Below, piece after piece: positions 46,401 through 55,712 of a stretch of 64,000 nucleotides of DNA (its first letter is position 1; each line of letters starts with the position of its first letter). The translations under genes were made by a program, and so were the position numbers. The notes under the pieces are model-generated. The model was not told where the DNA came from. It did not search any database and saw only the letters and a list, made by a program, of their open reading frames with translations. Source of the DNA: Pisaster brevispinus (taxonomy: Eukaryota; Echinodermata; Asteroidea; Forcipulatida; Asteriidae). The stretch spans positions 4,570,329-4,634,328 of the forward strand of contig JAMKCF010000012.1 in NCBI GenBank assembly GCA_023634235.1, written 5' to 3'.

Positions 46401-49400
46401 GTACGCGTTTTAGGCGACGCGCCGTTCACACCATTGGCCATGCAGAGAAGTGCTCAAACACGTCCTATGTGGGTCATCGCGACCCGTTCGAATCTTCAGA
46501 CCGACATAACCCGGAACCTAAGTTTAAACCTGTCCCGGGTGTCTGGCTAGTGTGACTTAGAAACCGGAACTTCGTAACTCCGGATCTGGGTTCATTCTGA
46601 CCCATGTGTGTTTATGATGTAGTAGCCTACTTACAAGACGCATTTTCGACGCGCTGAATGACGGCGTGATGACGTTGCGGACGTCCTTCCAATCTTGAAA
46701 GTCCAGTAACGTCAATCCCTTATCTAATGGTCGCTGACGTAGTGGTAACTTCTGCATGAGAATGAAACAATAACTGTCCAAAACATTTACAATAGCTCAG
46801 TTGGTAGAGTGCCAACACGTTAATCCGGAGGTCATTGGTTCAAATGCCGCTTTGTTAAATTTTTCTTGGTTCAACCAAAAACTGTTTAAAAAAGCATCCA
46901 GTCATTTTCCCTTTTGGTTTATTACCTGATATACAATATATGTGCCTTCCAGAGAACTATCATTTGTATGAATTAATTAAAAAGATATCTGACCACCATA
47001 AAATCCCTCTTACTTCAAGATGTTCTCCGAGGTCAAATTCATTGTTGTGATGTACTCATTTTTCAATAGATATAGTCCTTATGAACGTGGTAAAAGGTAA
47101 TACCTCACGCGAATATTGTGTACATTTTTATTTTATTCTTTTAACTCCTTTATAGCGCAATTTGGAACATGACGTCATTGGATATCAACAATACATGGTT
47201 CTGTACATTCCAAGTGTTGCGTTACTCAAAAGGTCAAATTGAATGCCGTTTTGATTGAATGTATCACCAAAATTCAGAAATGTACTAAGGGTGTCCCGTA
47301 CAAAATGTACAGACCGATAGGCCTATTTGAAATGTGACGTAACTGGATATTTTAGGATGTTTAAAAAAATTCGCACAGGGCGGGTAGACGATTGGTATTT
47401 TACACCGTTTTAACGTGATTTTTTTAGAGACTTGTGATTTCTCCTCTTTCATTAGGGCCCTTTATTTTGGAAAATGAGTGCTTCACAAAACTGATTTCGA
47501 CTTTGGAGCCCCTCTAATAATTCGATCGCATCAAAGTCCCGACAGGATTTTCTTTTTTTTTTCGGTGAAAATTTCACAGCTTGGTGTTATGCGTATTTTG
47601 GGGACGGGAATGAATTTCCAATTGAAATAATCAACGATCAAACATAAACTGGAAAGTGATAGTGAGTGCGTCTGAACGTGCACCCCCCCCCCCCTCCATG
47701 AACGCCTGTCTAAAAGAATTCACAGCATCAGAACAAAACTATGTACAAATAATTTTAAAAAATAGAAAACAGTCCTACCCTGCGGTTGTTGAAACTGGAG
47801 AAATTCTTGATGCAAACGTTCCTGATAATTTCTGGATCAGTTACAATCAGAATTGGTTTCCTGAAATCATACATCCTGAAAGAAAGGTGAAAAACCCAGA
47901 ACGGAACTCTATAATAAAGCACGAGAACAACATTTGTTTTTGTCAGAGACCAGTATCTGCCTTTTCACAAACATGTGCAAGCTTACGCTCAATCGGTCAC
48001 CGGAGTCACATGAACTTTAGTTAACGATTTTATTTATTACTTTTAAACAAACATCGGGCTTCGGACTCGCGAGTTCAAAACTAATATAGTGTTTTATTTA
48101 TTTCTCGAAAACTGTAGCCTTTCAAACAAACAGTTTTCAAGGGAAAGTTTCTACCATGACCACACCTTTACATTGAAAAGGTCATTTAGCAAATCTTTGA
48201 GCATTGTTCTATCTTATTGCTGTTGGGCGCATCCTTTTGATTTTCAGCTTTTAATCAAGTTGCCGCACTTTATCACTTTAGGCAATTGAATCAGTGCGTT
48301 CAACATTGCTGCATAAGGACTGTTGAGGGTGGCCGAGTCATTGGTGGTTTCGAATCCTGGCAAGGCACGTGTTTCTTTGAGCAAGGTACTTCACCATTAT
48401 TGCTTCCGAAATTGTTCGTTTTGCTACTTTAACCAACGGAGTTGTAAAAGGTTTTATTTGTGCCTTGGGCCCGAAAAAACCTACATTTAACCCAGCCTGC
48501 TTTAGTTATTAAAGATGCGAAAAAGGTGCTTTAGTACTCTAGTTAAAAGCATGTAAGTACTTTAATTAAAAGCGTGTCTGTACTTTAGTTAAAATTGATA
48601 TCGTTTAACCTTCCATAATTCCGTTTAAACAAAAGCAAATGAAATAACAAATGACGATTCCTCAAGGTCTTACCCGAAAACTTTGCCATACTTTTTCGCA
48701 AAATCAGCAAAGGTTTGATGAAATCCCTGTGTGGATTGAATAAAAACCGTAGTTAATAACATGTATTTAGTAGTTCATGGCTTGTGGGTATTGATATTAA
48801 CATTAAAAAGATATTATTGGCCAATTTGGGGGTGATTTTGTTCTTATTATGGTTCACATCCGCCATCTTTAGCTTACTGGCAACAAATATTCAAGAGTCT
48901 TACAATGGGATACTCAGAACGCTAGGTGACAGCAGACCCATTAGGTAATTGTTCACAGTTTACGTACTTTTGAACATCCGCATAATTATTTCGGAGTATA
49001 GATTAGCAAAACATTCAATCGTGTTAATGATATTTTCACCAAATTCAAAAATTCTGCAAGTTTTCAATAAAAACTAGCCATGTTTTTGTTACGTAACGAA
49101 CACTCGGAGGTTTCAGTCGTTGAAACAAAAGGATAATAATCTACCACACAGACATTGACATGATTTGAGGTGAGAGAAATGTATTGGTCTTACGTGGGGC
49201 AAAAACCCTATACCCCTTTAACGCTTCCGTTTTGAATTCATTTTCCTCGTCCAAATTTAACACGTCCGTATTTAATTATCTTTACTTCTCTTCATATTCC
49301 TTAAATTTGAAAGCGTCCGTATTTAATAGTTCCAGGACTCTCCAGGAGCGAGAGGGCGCTATACAAGCCAGTACGATCCTGCCATTGTTAGATAAACCTT

Positions 49401-52400
49401 GGCAAGAACCACAGATAAGCCAAGCAGTGAACCCAAAGAATGGGTGAAAGGTCTAAAGGTCGAAACAATGCCATGCGTGAGACACAATCGCTCAGTGGTG
49501 TGCGGACCGTATGCGACTACAGTGAGTTTTACGTGTAATGTAAAGTCGTGGCGATCGTGCTTGTTTCACGGTACATTTACGGTCGTTTTTAAATCGGTAA
49601 TATCATCAACAAAGGAATTAAAAACGCAAAAAAAAAAAACTGCTGTTGGATCTAAGTTAGAGCACATGCTTTCATTTGATGTACTTTTTTGTGTCGTTTG
49701 GTGGGTTTATGCAGTGTACACCCCAAGCCTGTATACAATCCTCTGTTCAGTAGTCTAAATACATGAATGGGGGTCATCTTGACTTCCTGTAACCCAAGAA
49801 AACCCACATCCCAGTAAAGTGTATTGATTGTTTTGACTATAGTGACCCCGTTTACACTAGATCCAGAAAGGTGGATCAGACCCGGGTCTGATCCGGCAAT
49901 GTGGATTAACGGCTAGTGTAAACGCAAAAAAGCCGGATCAGACCCGGTTCAAGATCCGGCAATTTTAATCCACCTTTCGAGGAGGGTTGAATCCGGCAAT
50001 TGGTGGATCAGATCCGGCAAAGTGGATTCCAAATACAAGTGTAAACGCAAAGGTGGATCAGACACCGCAATTTGATGTGGTCATTTCCGGTTTCGTTACG
50101 AATGGCGCGCTTTTTGCCTGTGCTTTGGGGGACACCCGTCGCTGTTTATATTTTGTGTGTGTGCTGTGTGCACATGGACTGTGTGTGAAACGTTTTGTTG
50201 TTTTCAGCGTCCTTATACATACATGTTACGTTCGGAGCTTGCCTTGTTGCTGTATTTTGTTAACTCCCATCTACAAAATAATTCTACCTGCATGGTCGTT
50301 GTTATCCGTATCATTTGCTGTACTGTATTTTCTGCATTCTACCTTCGCATTGATAACGATTATTTCTAGAAGTGGCGCGCTGTAGTCGTGACCTTTGAGC
50401 TCTTTGTGAGGAGCGGTGACGTCATGACCAATATACATCCGGTTCAAAAGTGGGATCGGAGCCGGATCAAGTGCTGGTGTAAACGCGACACAGGATCTTG
50501 ATCTGCGGTCGTTAAAAAAATGCCGGATCTCAATCCACCTTTCTGGATCTAGTGTAAACGCGGTGAGTGGCTGGTGGCTCAGGCACGAAGGAATGTGGTT
50601 AACAGTGTAAACTAATGGGCGATGACTAAGGCTGTCTTTTGTCAAGGCTGGTGTCGCAAGTGCGTTCACCCAGGATTAAAGGTGACTAAACCATGTTTTT
50701 TGGCATGGTTTGAAAGGGGCATAACTGGAGTTTCACAGTATTTGCCCAAAAACTGTGGGTTTTATTAAAAAAAACTTAAAAAACCGACACTGTTTTGGCG
50801 TCGCAGGGTTTTAAGACTGTATTTCCTGATAACAAGTTTCAGGTGTAAATGTAACCAGAGTTGTTAGGAAAGAAGTGTGAACAAGATCAGACAACAAAAT
50901 AATAATAATAATAATCTGGACGAAAGCAAAGGTGGTTTCGGTGGAGGGCTGAAACCCCCCAATAAAATACATCCCATGATTGGTTGCTTTAGCCCTTTTC
51001 ACACGACGGAAAAAACGAACATTCTTTGCGAAATTTTACAATTTTTTGTAAAAAATTACAATTTGGGCTTCGTGTGAAAGGACAGTCATATTTTACATCG
51101 CCTACATTCCTTGCGAAATTTTCGCAAACCTTGCGAAATTTTGTAGTAGGTCCCGACCTCCGACAAAATCTTACGCTAGCGTAATTTTTCGCAAGGAATC
51201 TAGTCAAACCTTCGTGTGAAACGATCCGTTGTTTATTGACCGACAATCCTCGCGAAAGCGGTATTAACACGCATGCGTGAAGAACATTCGGGAGCCGACC
51301 TTTGTGTGTTAACACACCGTCACCGGGCACTGGTCACCGTTGCGACCATTTGCCACCTCGTCCGCGATTTCCCGCCAAACATGGCCGTTTTGGGTCAAAC
51401 CATCCATTTTAGATTGGGTGGTTTCCTTCTCCATAATGTTTATCAAGGCAATCGTTTCCTCGTAGTACCAAGATTTCTTGACCTTCTTACTCTTATCTTT
51501 GGTTGATGTCGTCGCCGGTCGTTTTTTGGTGGACTCCCCAACGTCTTCGTGAGTGTCAGCAGCCATTTTGAAGAATGTTTACATGGTTTATTTGTTACCG
51601 CAACACACTGTGCACACGCGACATACGTCATCATTTAACTGGTACTAGCGCTGTTTAAAAACAAAAACTCTATAGTTCAGTGGTAACCAGCTAAGTCTGT
51701 ACTCTCGTCTCATGGAACGTGGTCACATTTTTACTTGGTGTCGTGTGAAAGCTTGCGAAAGCGGTCAGGCGTGGGATGACTTCAGCGCTCGTTAAATTCG
51801 TCGCAAGGAATGTTGGGTTTTTTTTCTCGTGTGAAAAGGGCTTTTGTTTCCAACAAATTCAACACTATTTGTTAATACTTCTGTAACATAACATTCATTT
51901 GTTACAAACTGTGCGTGGCCATCTATTTTTTCGGCGGCATTTATGGCTTTCCATAATTTTCCAACCATGGTTAACAAATACTTGGGCTGTGTTTGCAACA
52001 GAAAGTTCAATAAGCCAGACGCACAATACATGCTGTGAATTGTTGTAAACGGCGCCAAGAAAAAAAAAGTTGGTTCGCAAAACGCGTACAATATTGGACA
52101 CCAATTGTTTTTTCAAACAAAGACATGCAGAAAATAATTTGTGCTTACAAAAAATAAAGTGACCTCGATTTCTTACATAAAGACTACAGTAGAGTTTATA
52201 AATTTATCTTAACAGTGAGTGCCTATGACGGATTATAAGAGTCGAACGTCATGTACAACGTGCTTGGCATTGAAAGTTTCTCTTTAGTTTAAGGTGTCAG
52301 GGATACGGGTAACTTGAAACGTACATGTCGCCATTGTAGTATATTCCCAAAGATTGGGACATAGTCAGCAACGGGAATACCCAGTCGCTGAAAGTACTGA

Positions 52401-53362
52401 TGACTCCACCAATCATACCTGGAGAAAGACAACAAATACGAACAAAGTTGCCATACGCTTTAATGGACATAGGACTGAGAATTAAATGAATCAAGAATGG
52501 AGTTTATACGGTGGTTCTTAAGGGCCATCAAACATAAATAACACCTTTAACATAGTGGTAAAGTAACAACTTTAACATATACACGTATAACCTTGGAGTA
52601 CCAGCTTTTGTGGCGATACGAACCGTGAGCCTATTAGTGAGCTACCCCCCCCCCCCCCGTGCACAAAATAACTCTTAGGTGCGATCATTGTGTGGGATCA
52701 TTGTCCGTGATCAATGTACTGATGATTAGTTTTGGGTCCATGTTTGCTCTATGCATCGAATATGATTGTACACGCAATGATATTGCGAAAAAAACAAGTC
52801 AAACTTCACCAATATTATACACTGTGATGGACGGTGACACGTGCTGTTGCATGAAACCTGATTAAGCTTTAGGCAGCTACTGAGTTAGTTGCGATAATTG
52901 TCATTCCTGTTGTATTGGTCACTATAGTCTGACAGGAACGGCTATAATGCACCGTGATTCGGAGCCCCCCGGTCTGCGACCGTCGGGAGGATGGAGGGTT
53001 ACGAGTATTGCAACTAGTACCGTGGGTACGGGATGCATTGCCATGATGGTTAAACTTCCCCCATTGTCTAAATGCTAGTCTAGTCTTGTTTTTGGTACAG
53101 TGGGAATAATTTGTAAATCAATTTTGCACACAGGGAGAGTGGCAGCTCAACAACGACAAAATATATGAACAAACACGCACACACAATCCATGTACGTTTC
53201 ACCACTTTGCTATCTCCAACAAGCAAAACCAAACTTGTTACAAATTTAGTTCCGTTACTAAAACAAATCTTAATCAGCAATTTTTACTCACCAAGCGGCT
53301 ATAGTGACGACTCCAATAACTAAAACCCACGTAACTGGCAAATCCACTCCCCAAATCTCCAT
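40315..53362 (-). CDS. Cytochrome P450, CYP3-clan type
   Basis: Exons in order of translation: 53292-53362, 52325-52418, 48674-48726, 47779-47875, 46635-46751, 45910-45998, 45557-45705, 42646-42782, 42290-42412, 41454-41674, 40803-40940 and 40474-40636, joining in frame to 484 residues; a doubtful last exon is 40315-40410. The product is a membrane-bound haem monooxygenase of the endoplasmic reticulum. Visible signatures: N-terminal membrane anchor (about residues 9-24), W-K-D-V-R of helix C (126-130), A-G-Y-E-T-T of helix I (317-322), E-T-L-R of helix K (Glu 374, Arg 377), P-E-R-F (428-431), and the haem loop F-x-x-G-x-R-x-C-x-G with Cys 454. Exon order and motifs fit CYP3A and its invertebrate relatives. 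Substrate unknown; xenobiotic or lipid oxidation is usual for the clan. All catalytic residues are intact. Confidence 0.92.
40474..40636 (-). CDS. P450 haem-binding exon
   Basis: The 163-nt exon encodes residues 430 (split) to 484 and contains the full haem loop with Cys 454, followed by M-R-F-A-L and the strongly conserved helix L. The donor GTAAGT follows the codons for S-P-E-T-E, where this clan usually has an intron. Confidence 0.93.
41041..41150 (-). mobile_element. SINE fragment with a conserved 3' domain
   Basis: On the minus strand, GCACTGGGTTCTTTTACGGG and CAACACACGGGACCAACGG resemble the core found in SINEs of many marine invertebrates. It lies in the P450 intron 40941-41453. The identification is from memory of the motif. 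Confidence 0.45.
41454..41674 (-). CDS. P450 exon with helix I and helix K motifs
   Basis: This 221-nt exon encodes residues 311-383. It begins [12 protein letters not shown], the oxygen-activation stretch, with the conserved Thr, and includes S-E-T-L-R, the Glu and Arg of the E-x-x-R salt bridge. It ends in phase 2 and joins to F-D-R-V-C in the next exon. Confidence 0.93.
43737..43850. repeat. Short local tandem repeat
   Basis: ACACACAGGCTTCGTGG and CTTTGAACCTTATG occur two or three times (about 43744-43772, 43796-43814 and 43817-43848). It lies in the P450 intron between exons 42782 and 45557. Confidence 0.75.
43880..44455 (+). mobile_element. Dispersed repeat with hairpin end, copy 2
   Basis: It shares block order with 11742-12900 read in reverse: the inverted CTTCCGGTTTGAACCGGAAG core (44081-44100), GTCAAGGTCAAAT, GTGTAGCGTT, GATGATGTATAGATTG, TTTGATTTAACGTAA and ATGACGTCATCATGACG, then an AAGAAGAAGACGAAG run with poly-A and a hairpin end AGAGGTCTTCGGAC-loop-GTCCGAACACCT. 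It lies in a P450 intron. Confidence 0.65.
44690..44860. repeat. Dispersed repeat sharing the arm of the hairpin at 754-819
   Basis: GAACAGTTATTGGTTACAGC and GCAAAATGCACCCC match the arm and the flank of the hairpin near the window start, in one orientation only. Neighbouring sequence with repeated TAAGCAC words may belong to the same element. Confidence 0.5.
45745..45795. repeat. CAA-rich microsatellite
   Basis: About a dozen CAA units, some CAAAAA, in the P450 intron just upstream (in gene orientation) of exon 45557-45705. Confidence 0.9.
46789..46862 (+). repeat. tRNA-like SINE head
   Basis: ATAGCTCAGTTGGTAGAG is a near-perfect tRNA D-arm with A box, and GGTTCAAATGCC stands in the B-box position with usual spacing, followed by T-rich sequence. 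The acceptor stem ends do not pair, so a SINE head or tRNA relic is more likely than a working tRNA. It is in a P450 intron. Confidence 0.5.
48310..48425 (+). repeat. SINE-like fragment
   Basis: GGTGGCCGAGTCATTGGTGG, TTCGAATCCTGGCAAGGC and GAGCAAGGTACTTCACC are in the order of a tRNA-derived SINE head and its adjoining conserved part. A GTGGCCGAGTCAT word also occurs at about 35457. It is in a P450 intron. Confidence 0.5.
49846..50563. mobile_element. Non-autonomous DNA transposon (718 bp) with about 30-bp inverted ends
   Basis: The ends share the inverted repeat CGTTTACACTAGATCCAGAA, which continues to GGTGGAT with one mismatch at the tip. TGA occurs directly on both sides (49843-49845 and 50564-50566), a possible 3-bp target duplication. 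Inside are several further copies of GTGTAAACGC and GGATCAGACCCGG-type words in both orientations. No transposase is recognised. It lies in P450 intron 2 (48727-52324). Confidence 0.8.
50991..51842. mobile_element. DNA transposon (852 bp) carrying a Myb/SANT-like fragment
   Basis: The terminal inverted repeat AGCCCTTTTCACACGA at 50991-51006 matches the complement at the right end, followed on both sides by ACATTCCTTGCG-type sequence; TTT borders both ends (50988-50990, 51843-51845). CTTGCGAAATTTTCGCAA-type words repeat near the ends. A 3-bp duplication together with a Myb-like gene suggests PIF/Harbinger, but the TTT is not the usual TTA/TAA, so the class is tentative. It is the second element in P450 intron 2. 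Confidence 0.7.
51309..51566 (-). pseudogene. Myb/SANT-like DNA-binding protein fragment
   Basis: An 85-codon frame inside the element 50991-51842. After a Lys-rich stretch it has [11 protein letters not shown], later V-W-R-E-I-A-D-E-V, the spaced tryptophans and helix pattern of the trihelix or Myb/SANT-like fold. It ends just after the second Trp helix, about 20 residues short of a complete domain, so it is a truncated copy of the second protein that some DNA transposons encode. Confidence 0.6.
53292..53362 (-). CDS. P450 first exon, membrane anchor
   Basis: Start codon at 53362. The 71-nt exon encodes 23 residues and part of a Trp codon: M-E-I-W-G-V-D-L-P followed by a hydrophobic helix rich in Val, Ile and Ala. 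The next exon continues Y-D-W-W-S-H, then R-L-G-I-P, the usual hinge after the anchor. A good TATA box lies about 70 bases upstream, supporting this start. Confidence 0.9.
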
Positions 53363-53430
53363 TTTGATCAAACCAGACTTTCACGAACCACACAGATTAC
53401 AATTACAAAGACCTCGCTTTCGCTTAGGGC

Positions 53431-53441
53431 CTATTTTTATA
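53431..53441 (-). promoter_or_regulatory. TATA box of the P450 gene
   Basis: TATAAAAATAG on the minus strand, about 70-80 bases before the start codon. This would give a 5' leader of about 40 nt if transcription starts 30 bases downstream. Confidence 0.6.
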
Positions 53442-53954
53442 GTACTTGGCGCAGCGATCAATCCAGCCAACAATAAACCACCACTCAATGCTTTTCTGGT
53501 GTCGTGGTGTTTCCGTATGTGACGCAGCCTTGTTCATCGTTGTGGCTAGAAGAGCAAAGGTCAACGATGAACCAGCCAAGCTACGAGGTTTTAGAAATGC
53601 TAACCAAAAAGTGCAGTTGACTGACTTAAGTCTATCAACTTAGTGTATTGACGCAGATAAACAGGGCCCAATTTCACGGCTTTGCGTACCGTAAGCAAAG
53701 AATCGGCACTAACTTGAAACTAAAAAGTTAAAGACATTTTCAAAAGATGGGAATTGTATAACTTTTCATGACTTTCGATTGAAATGTAGCAACATCAAAT
53801 GTACTTTCATCGAGTATTTGTCTACTTAAATCATTTCCAGGGGCTTGATAACAGCTGTTTGGTTGTGACTTGAGCTTCGTAATCAGAAAAAGGCCTCTTC
53901 TAAATTAGTTTACAACTCAATTTTCCAAGTTGTTGCTCAAGAACCTACTAAATG

Positions 53955-54262
53955 CTAGCAGAAGTGGACCTTTTTATTTGAGTTTTCCGAGCAACGGGAT
54001 GAGGTACACGAAGCTCCTTTTAGGTTTACCAAAGATTCTAAGCTACAATTTTTCCACTATAAATTCATACACTTTCCCATTCCGACAACACTTTTCTTCA
54101 AAAAAATTAAGAAGAGGGACTCTGACATGTGTTTCTTTTGTAATGATGAGCGTGAGAAAATGGTGCACCTCGTTTGGGACTGCAAAAAAGGAACGTTTTT
54201 TGGAGCGATATCATTACATGCCTCTATTCTACATCTCACTATCCAGTGTCTTATAAGCTGTA
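53955..54262 (+). pseudogene. C-terminal fragment of a LINE ORF2 (zf-RVT region)
   Basis: After an in-frame TAG, the frame reads A-P-F-R-F-T-K-D-S-K-L-Q-F-F-H-Y-K, then D-S-D-M-C-F-F-C-N-D-E and M-V-H-L-V-W-D-C. This is the zinc-binding region that follows the reverse transcriptase in many non-LTR retrotransposons, with its C-x-x-C, His and Cys. The reverse transcriptase itself is absent, so the copy is 5'-truncated, as usual for LINEs. The frame runs on into a microsatellite by chance. Confidence 0.75.
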
Positions 54263-54283
54263 TACTAGAGATATTTACTTTGC

Positions 54284-54332
54284 AAGCAAGCAAGCGAGCG
54301 AGCAAGCAAGCGAGCAAGCAAGCGAGCAAGCC
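54284..54332. repeat. CAAG/CGAG microsatellite
   Basis: About 12 tetranucleotide units directly after the LINE fragment, a common place for LINE tail repeats. Confidence 0.85.
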
Positions 54333-54429
54333 ACCGGGCTATCTTCTCCGCGCACAAGATGAGCGAAAATCCTTGGCTAAAGTGAAATCAGGATTACAAT
54401 TTAGAGACTCAAAAAAAGGGGGAAAAGGA

Positions 54430-54515
54430 GGATCTGTGGACCCGTTCGGGATTCGAACCTGGGTCCCGATCCACCTGAGACTGTCTCCCAACCACCTGGG
54501 TATTCTGCCCCACGC
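54430..54515 (-). repeat. tRNA-like repeat head
   Basis: On the minus strand CCCAGGTTCGAATCCCGAAC contains a perfect B box, and TGGGGCAGAATACCCAGGTGG stands where the A box should be but fits poorly. A SINE head or tRNA relic. Confidence 0.4.
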
Positions 54516-54666
54516 CAAAAAAAAAAACAACACCATGGCAACAAAAAACATGGCAAACAAATCATTAACAGAAGGAGTTACCTATGAATCATGCAAATCC
54601 ACCGGTTCATATAACACACTTTGTGCCGGAAAACAGAATAGTTTTGTGTGTGCGACGATGAAATAA

Positions 54667-55712
54667 CCGTCCAACATGAAATAGCACGTGCTCCACCCTC
54701 CGGCGGCCGGCTCGGGCTGCACTGACGAACTGAGAGACCGGTCGGTGTGGAATATAGCCGTAACCGTAGTTAGCTGGTAGGACGCCTCTCAGTCCGTTGC
54801 ACCGCACTGAGTGTTGTATGCAACCGAGGAGTCCATTAGGCTAGCTGTAGCCGTAGCCGCATATTCGGACACGACCTTTTGCGCAAACTGGTAAATTTAG
54901 TTCAATGTAGTGATTGCGACTGCGCATATTGACGTTCAACGATGTATAGCCCACAGACATGTAATACCTATTGTACCGCTTTCTGCATAAAATGTGCACA
55001 TCATTTTCCTACTCATTAGACACTGTCCCACACCAAAAAGGAACACCGATAGACTGTGTTGTATGGATCATGGGATGTAACTAGTTTAATCTGAAAACAT
55101 CCACACATGAAATAACAATTATGTGCCATAAAAAACTAACTAACATACATAGTCTAGCAAAGAGCACAATTGCTTGGAAATACAGCCATTATTTAGTAAA
55201 CTCAAAGGACAAGCAAATGATGATTTAAGAATAAAGGGAAGACTTACGACTCTGCTGAGCTTAATGATGACACCAGCACAAAAAGAAGAAAAACGTAAAT
55301 ATTTGATGCACATGTAAACAGCAAAACTGTTGCAGATTAATTGCCGAAACTCTGCTTAAACTTGTAGCTTTGGGTAAAATCAACCATGTCCGATAATGCC
55401 TACAGGTCATAATGTATATAAATCTGTCTGCCCCACACATACATTCACCGTGCATGTGATCAGCTACCATCCTCAAAACAAAGTTTTACAATTGAAGTAA
55501 AACACAGCATAAATAAGTAATTGACTGGAGCAACGTAGCAGTTGCACACCAACAAACTTCATGGACTAAGGTGAGCCTGCGTTACATTCCGGCCCCTTAA
55601 ATGCTTTTAGTAATCAAACTCGCATTTAAAATCACAAAAATAGTAAACCAGGCGAAAACTGGCAATCCTTTAAGAACGCTTCAAAAAACTGGAACAATAA
55701 ACAGTACTAAGG
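54667..55712. other. Intergenic, nothing recognised
   Basis: A GC-rich patch at about 54680-54860, then AT-rich sequence up to the large array. No gene or known repeat seen. Confidence 0.45.

Noticed and set aside
46789..46862. Functional tRNA gene
   Set aside because: A and B boxes are good, but the ends do not form an acceptor stem and the anticodon arm is poor.
54263..54666. Extension of the LINE reading frame to 54666
   Set aside because: After about 54262 the frame runs through a microsatellite and a tRNA-like repeat with no LINE similarity.
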